Source of the DNA: Serratia inhibens | GTDB lineage: Bacteria > Pseudomonadota > Gammaproteobacteria > Enterobacterales > Enterobacteriaceae | Direction of reading: 5' to 3' | Length of the DNA stretch: 64,000 nucleotides | Assembly: GCF_003591175.1 (NCBI RefSeq) | Contig: NZ_QYYG01000009.1 | Span: forward strand, 124,001 to 188,000 | Shown here: in pieces, positions 60,689-64,000 of the stretch | How the letters are laid out: each line of letters starts with the position of its first letter | Numbering within the stretch: the stretch's first letter is position 1 | The notes under the pieces: generated by a model | The model's input: the letters and a program-made list of their open reading frames with translations, nothing else | Databases searched by the model: none | What the model was told of the DNA's origin: nothing | Program-made: the position numbers and the translations under genes

Positions 60689-62044
60689 ATGGTTAGCGTG
60701 CTCTGGAACTTGGTCGCATTTCTTGTTGCGCTCGGTGTTTTAATCACCGTGCATGAGTTCGGGCACTTTTGGGTCGCCCGTCGCTGCGGCGTCCGTGTAG
60801 AACGCTTCTCCATTGGTTTTGGGCGCGCATTATGGCGCCGCACAGACCGCCAGGGCACCGAGTATGTGATTGCCCTGATCCCGCTGGGCGGTTATGTGAA
60901 GATGCTTGATGAGCGGGTTGATTCGGTTGCGCCGGAACTCCGTCATCAGGCATTTAACAATAAAACCGTATGGCAACGCGCAGCTATTATCAGCGCCGGC
61001 CCCATCGCCAACTTCCTGTTTGCTATCCTTGCTTATTGGCTGGTGTTCATTATCGGCGTGCCCAGTTTCCGTCCGGTGATTGGTGAAATATCACCACAAT
61101 CGATTGCCGCACAAGCCGAAATTTCGCCCGGAATGGAACTAAAGTCCGTTGATGGCATCGAAACGCCTGATTGGGAGTCAGTTCGTTTGGCTCTGGTGGC
61201 GAAGATTGGCGACGCGGAAACCGAAGTGGGTATCGCTCCGTTCGGCTCTTCGCAGGTAGTGACTAAAACCCTGGATTTACGCCAGTGGAATTTTGAGCCT
61301 GACAAGCAAGATCCCGTGGTAGCACTGGGTATTATTCCGCGCGGCCCACAGATAGAATCAGTTCTTGCCGAAGTGCAGCCGGATTCGGCGGCGCAAAAGG
61401 CGGGTTTGCAAGCGGGGGACAGGATCGTTAAAGTCGATGGTCAGTTGTTGGGCCGTTGGCAAACGTTGGTCAAGCGGATCCACGATGGTCCTGGGCAACC
61501 GCTGGTTTTAGAGATTGAAAGAAACGGCGCCCCCTTGTCTTTGACGCTGATACCGGATACAAAGCCGGTGGGAAAAGACAAAAGCGTGGGGTTTGCGGGC
61601 ATCATTCCGAAAGTGTTGCCGCTGCCGGCCGAGTATAGAACGATTCGTCAGTATGGACCTTTCCCGGCGCTGTATCAGGCCGGGGACAAGACTTGGCAGC
61701 TTATGCGGCTTACGGTCAACATGCTGGGTAAATTAATAACCGGTGATGTAAAGCTGAACAACCTGAGTGGCCCGATTTCGATTGCACAGGGAGCAGGGGC
61801 GTCAGCTGGGGTCGGGTTTGTGTATTATCTGATGTTTCTCGCGTTGATCAGTGTCAACCTGGGTATCATCAACCTGTTCCCATTACCGGTGTTAGATGGT
61901 GGGCATCTCCTCTTCCTGGCGATAGAAAAGCTGAAGGGTGGGCCGGTTTCCGAGCGAGTACAGGACTACAGTTACCGCATTGGTTCGATCGTGTTGGTGC
62001 TTTTAATGGGTCTTGCACTTTTCAATGATTTTTCTCGTCTTTAG
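60689..62044 (+). CDS. rseP: RseP, site-2 intramembrane zinc protease
   Basis: A 451-residue inner-membrane protease (E. coli 450) that cuts RseA after DegS and so frees sigma-E; it also clears signal peptides. The zinc motif H-E-F-G-H is at residues 22-26 and the third ligand is in '[17 protein letters not shown]'. Two periplasmic PDZ domains lie between, the second around '[29 protein letters not shown]'. It is next to bamA, a sigma-E target that helps prevent envelope stress. Confidence 0.98.
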   Translation: MVSVLWNLVAFLVALGVLITVHEFGHFWVARRCGVRVERFSIGFGRALWRRTDRQGTEYVIALIPLGGYVKMLDERVDSVAPELRHQAFNNKTVWQRAAIISAGPIANFLFAILAYWLVFIIGVPSFRPVIGEISPQSIAAQAEISPGMELKSVDGIETPDWESVRLALVAKIGDAETEVGIAPFGSSQVVTKTLDLRQWNFEPDKQDPVVALGIIPRGPQIESVLAEVQPDSAAQKAGLQAGDRIVKVDGQLLGRWQTLVKRIHDGPGQPLVLEIERNGAPLSLTLIPDTKPVGKDKSVGFAGIIPKVLPLPAEYRTIRQYGPFPALYQAGDKTWQLMRLTVNMLGKLITGDVKLNNLSGPISIAQGAGASAGVGFVYYLMFLALISVNLGIINLFPLPVLDGGHLLFLAIEKLKGGPVSERVQDYSYRIGSIVLVLLMGLALFNDFSRL

Positions 62045-62079
62045 GGGCGAGAATAGGTTAGGAAGAACGCATAACAACG

Positions 62080-64000
62080 ATGGCGATGAAAAAGTTGCTC
62101 ATAGCGTCGCTGCTGTTTGGCAGCGCCACCGTATACGGTGCAGACGGGTTCGTAGTGAAAGATATTCATTTCGAAGGCCTGCAGCGAGTCGCCGTCGGTG
62201 CGGCGTTACTCAACATGCCGGTTCGCGTAGGCGATACCGTCACTGACGATGATATCAGTAATACCATCCGTGCCTTGTTTGCCACTGGCAACTTCGAGGA
62301 CGTTCGCGTGCTGCGCGATGGTAATACGCTGATTGTTCAGGTTAAGGAACGCCCTACCATTGCCAGCATCACTTTCTCCGGCAACAAGTCGGTGAAGGAT
62401 GACATGCTCAAGCAAAACCTGGAGGCCTCTGGCGTTCGGGTTGGCGAGGCGCTCGACCGCACCACGATTTCCAGCATTGAAAAAGGGTTGGAAGACTTCT
62501 ACTACAGCGTCGGCAAATACAGTGCCTCGGTGAAAGCCGTAGTCACGCCATTGCCGCGTAACCGTGTCGACCTGAAATTGGTGTTCACGGAAGGGGTTTC
62601 CGCCAAGATTCAACAAATCAACATTGTCGGCAACCATGCCTTCACTAACGATGAGCTGATTTCACGCTTCCAACTGCGTGATGAAGTACCGTGGTGGAAC
62701 GTGGTTGGCGATCGCAAATACCAGAAACAAAAGCTGGCGGGCGATCTTGAAACCCTGCGCAGTTTCTATCTGGACCGCGGTTACGCACGCTTCAACATTG
62801 ATTCGACTCAGGTCAGCCTGACGCCGGACAAAAAAGGCATCTACATCACCATCAATATCACCGAAGGTGAGCAGTACAAGCTCAGCGGCGTGATGGTGAA
62901 CGGCAATCTGGCCGGGCACTCGGCGGAAGTCGCACAGTTGACCAAGATCGAACCGGGTGAACTGTATAACGGCAGTAAAGTGACCAAGATGGAAGACAAC
63001 ATCAAAACGATGTTGGGCCGTTATGGTTATGCTTACCCGCGAGTTGCCACTCAGCCCGAGATCAACGACGCGGATAAAACCGTCAAGTTGCACGTGAATA
63101 TCGATGCGGGCAACCGCTTCTACGTGCGCCGTATCAAGTTTGAAGGCAACGACACCAGTAAAGACTCCGTTCTGCGCCGTGAAATGCGTCAGATGGAAGG
63201 TGCGTGGCTGGGCAACGCTCAGGTCGAACAGGGTAAAGAACGTCTGAACCGTTTGGGTTATTTTGAAACGGTCGATGTGGAAACCCAGCGCGTGCCGGGT
63301 ACTGCCGATCAGGTTGACGTTACCTACAAGGTGAAGGAGCGCAACACCGGTACCTTCAACTTCGGCGTCGGTTACGGCACCGAGAGCGGCGTCAGCTTCC
63401 AGGCTGGCGTGCAGCAGGACAACTGGCTGGGTACCGGCTATTCCGTCGGCATCAGCGGCACCAAGAACGACTACCAGACGTATACCGAGCTGTCGGTAAC
63501 CAACCCGTACTTCACCGTTGACGGTGTTAGCCTGGGTGGCCGTATCTTCTACAACGACTTTAAAGCGGATGATGCGGACCTGTCCGACTATACCAACAAG
63601 AGTTACGGTATAGACGGTACTTTGGGCTTCCCGATCAACGAAAACAACTCGTTGCGTACCGGCTTGGGTTATGTGCATAACGGCCTGTCGAACATGCAGC
63701 CACAGATTGCCATGTGGCGTTATCTGGACTCGATGGGTCTGAACCCGAACACCACCGATCGCGCCAGCTATTCTGCCGATGACTTCACGCTGAATCTGGG
63801 TTGGACCTATAACAACCTTGACCGTGGTTATTTCCCAACCTCGGGTAACCGCACCACGCTGAATGGTAAAGTCACCATTCCGGGGTCGGATAACGAATAC
63901 TACAAGATGACGCTGGACAGCGTGCAATACGTGCCGATCAACGACGACCGCACCTGGGTGCTGTTGGGTCGTGGTCGTCTGGGTTATGCCGATGGTCTGG
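62080..64000 (+). CDS. bamA: BamA, outer-membrane protein assembly factor (3' truncated by window)
   Basis: The first roughly 640 codons of the Omp85 insertase. A signal peptide [20 protein letters not shown] (cleaved before ADGF) is followed by POTRA domains 1-5 (about residues 21-420; for example '[21 protein letters not shown]', '[19 protein letters not shown]', '[27 protein letters not shown]'), then the start of the 16-strand barrel ('[28 protein letters not shown]'). The reading frame is open to the end of the window. It folds beta-barrel proteins with BamBCDE. Confidence 0.98.
   Translation, partial: MAMKKLLIASLLFGSATVYGADGFVVKDIHFEGLQRVAVGAALLNMPVRVGDTVTDDDISNTIRALFATGNFEDVRVLRDGNTLIVQVKERPTIASITFSGNKSVKDDMLKQNLEASGVRVGEALDRTTISSIEKGLEDFYYSVGKYSASVKAVVTPLPRNRVDLKLVFTEGVSAKIQQINIVGNHAFTNDELISRFQLRDEVPWWNVVGDRKYQKQKLAGDLETLRSFYLDRGYARFNIDSTQVSLTPDKKGIYITINITEGEQYKLSGVMVNGNLAGHSAEVAQLTKIEPGELYNGSKVTKMEDNIKTMLGRYGYAYPRVATQPEINDADKTVKLHVNIDAGNRFYVRRIKFEGNDTSKDSVLRREMRQMEGAWLGNAQVEQGKERLNRLGYFETVDVETQRVPGTADQVDVTYKVKERNTGTFNFGVGYGTESGVSFQAGVQQDNWLGTGYSVGISGTKNDYQTYTELSVTNPYFTVDGVSLGGRIFYNDFKADDADLSDYTNKSYGIDGTLGFPINENNSLRTGLGYVHNGLSNMQPQIAMWRYLDSMGLNPNTTDRASYSADDFTLNLGWTYNNLDRGYFPTSGNRTTLNGKVTIPGSDNEYYKMTLDSVQYVPINDDRTWVLLGRGRLGYADGL

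Overview
The window is a stretch of enterobacterial core chromosome. Protein sequences and gene order match Escherichia coli closely (galR-omr-aas-lplT-tas, ygdR-ygdQ-mutH, rppH-ptsP-lgt-thyA-ppd-recC-ptrA-recB-recD, argA/amiC, metZWV-mltA-tcdA-csdE-csdA-ygdI-gcvB-gcvA-ygdD-rlmM, xni, ppnN-queF-syd-csrB-yqcC-truC-yqcA, then yaeH-dapD-glnD-map and rpsB-tsf-pyrH-frr-dxr-uppS-cdsA-rseP-bamA). GC-rich codon use, the divergence from E. coli and the missing fuc and sda loci between xni and ppnN fit Serratia or a close relative. This is inferred from memory, not from a search.

Layout. 1-4 kb: an acetyltransferase, galR, and a cytoplasmic molybdenum S/N-oxide reductase that separates galR from the sRNA pair. 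4-9 kb: tandem OmrB/OmrA-type sRNAs, then phospholipid repair (aas, lplT) and tas. 9-12 kb: ygdR, ygdQ, mutH and a DnaA-box-rich, GATC-rich spacer. 12-18.6 kb: RNA pyrophosphohydrolase and nitrogen PTS (rppH-ptsP), lgt-thyA and four minor-pseudopilin genes. 18.6-30.5 kb: RecBCD with protease III. 30.6-34 kb: argA behind an ArgR operator, Tat-exported amiC and three initiator tRNAs. 34-41 kb: mltA, the tcdA/csdEA sulfur and tRNA-modification cluster, ygdI, GcvB/gcvA and rlmM. 41-49 kb: xni, ppnN, queF, syd, CsrB, an MFS gene, yqcC-truC-yqcA. 49-64 kb: dapD, glnD and map on the minus strand, then the long plus-strand run from rpsB to bamA, which is cut by the window end.

How parts work together: the right third is a growth and envelope cluster covering translation (S2, EF-Ts, RRF, Map), UMP synthesis, isoprenoid carrier lipid (Dxr, UppS), phospholipid (CdsA), the sigma-E protease RseP and BamA. 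The left and middle carry DNA repair (MutH, RecBCD, Xni). Four conserved regulatory RNAs (OmrB, OmrA, GcvB, CsrB) occur within 41 kb.

No prophage, insertion sequence, CRISPR array or obvious new defence system is visible. The less-explained material is intergenic: two interrelated families of short palindromic repeats, one nested inside the other; an origin-like DnaA/GATC spacer beside mutH; a promoter-hairpins-terminator unit before uppS; and a UvrY-like site that also forms the syd terminator hairpin about 170 bp upstream of csrB.
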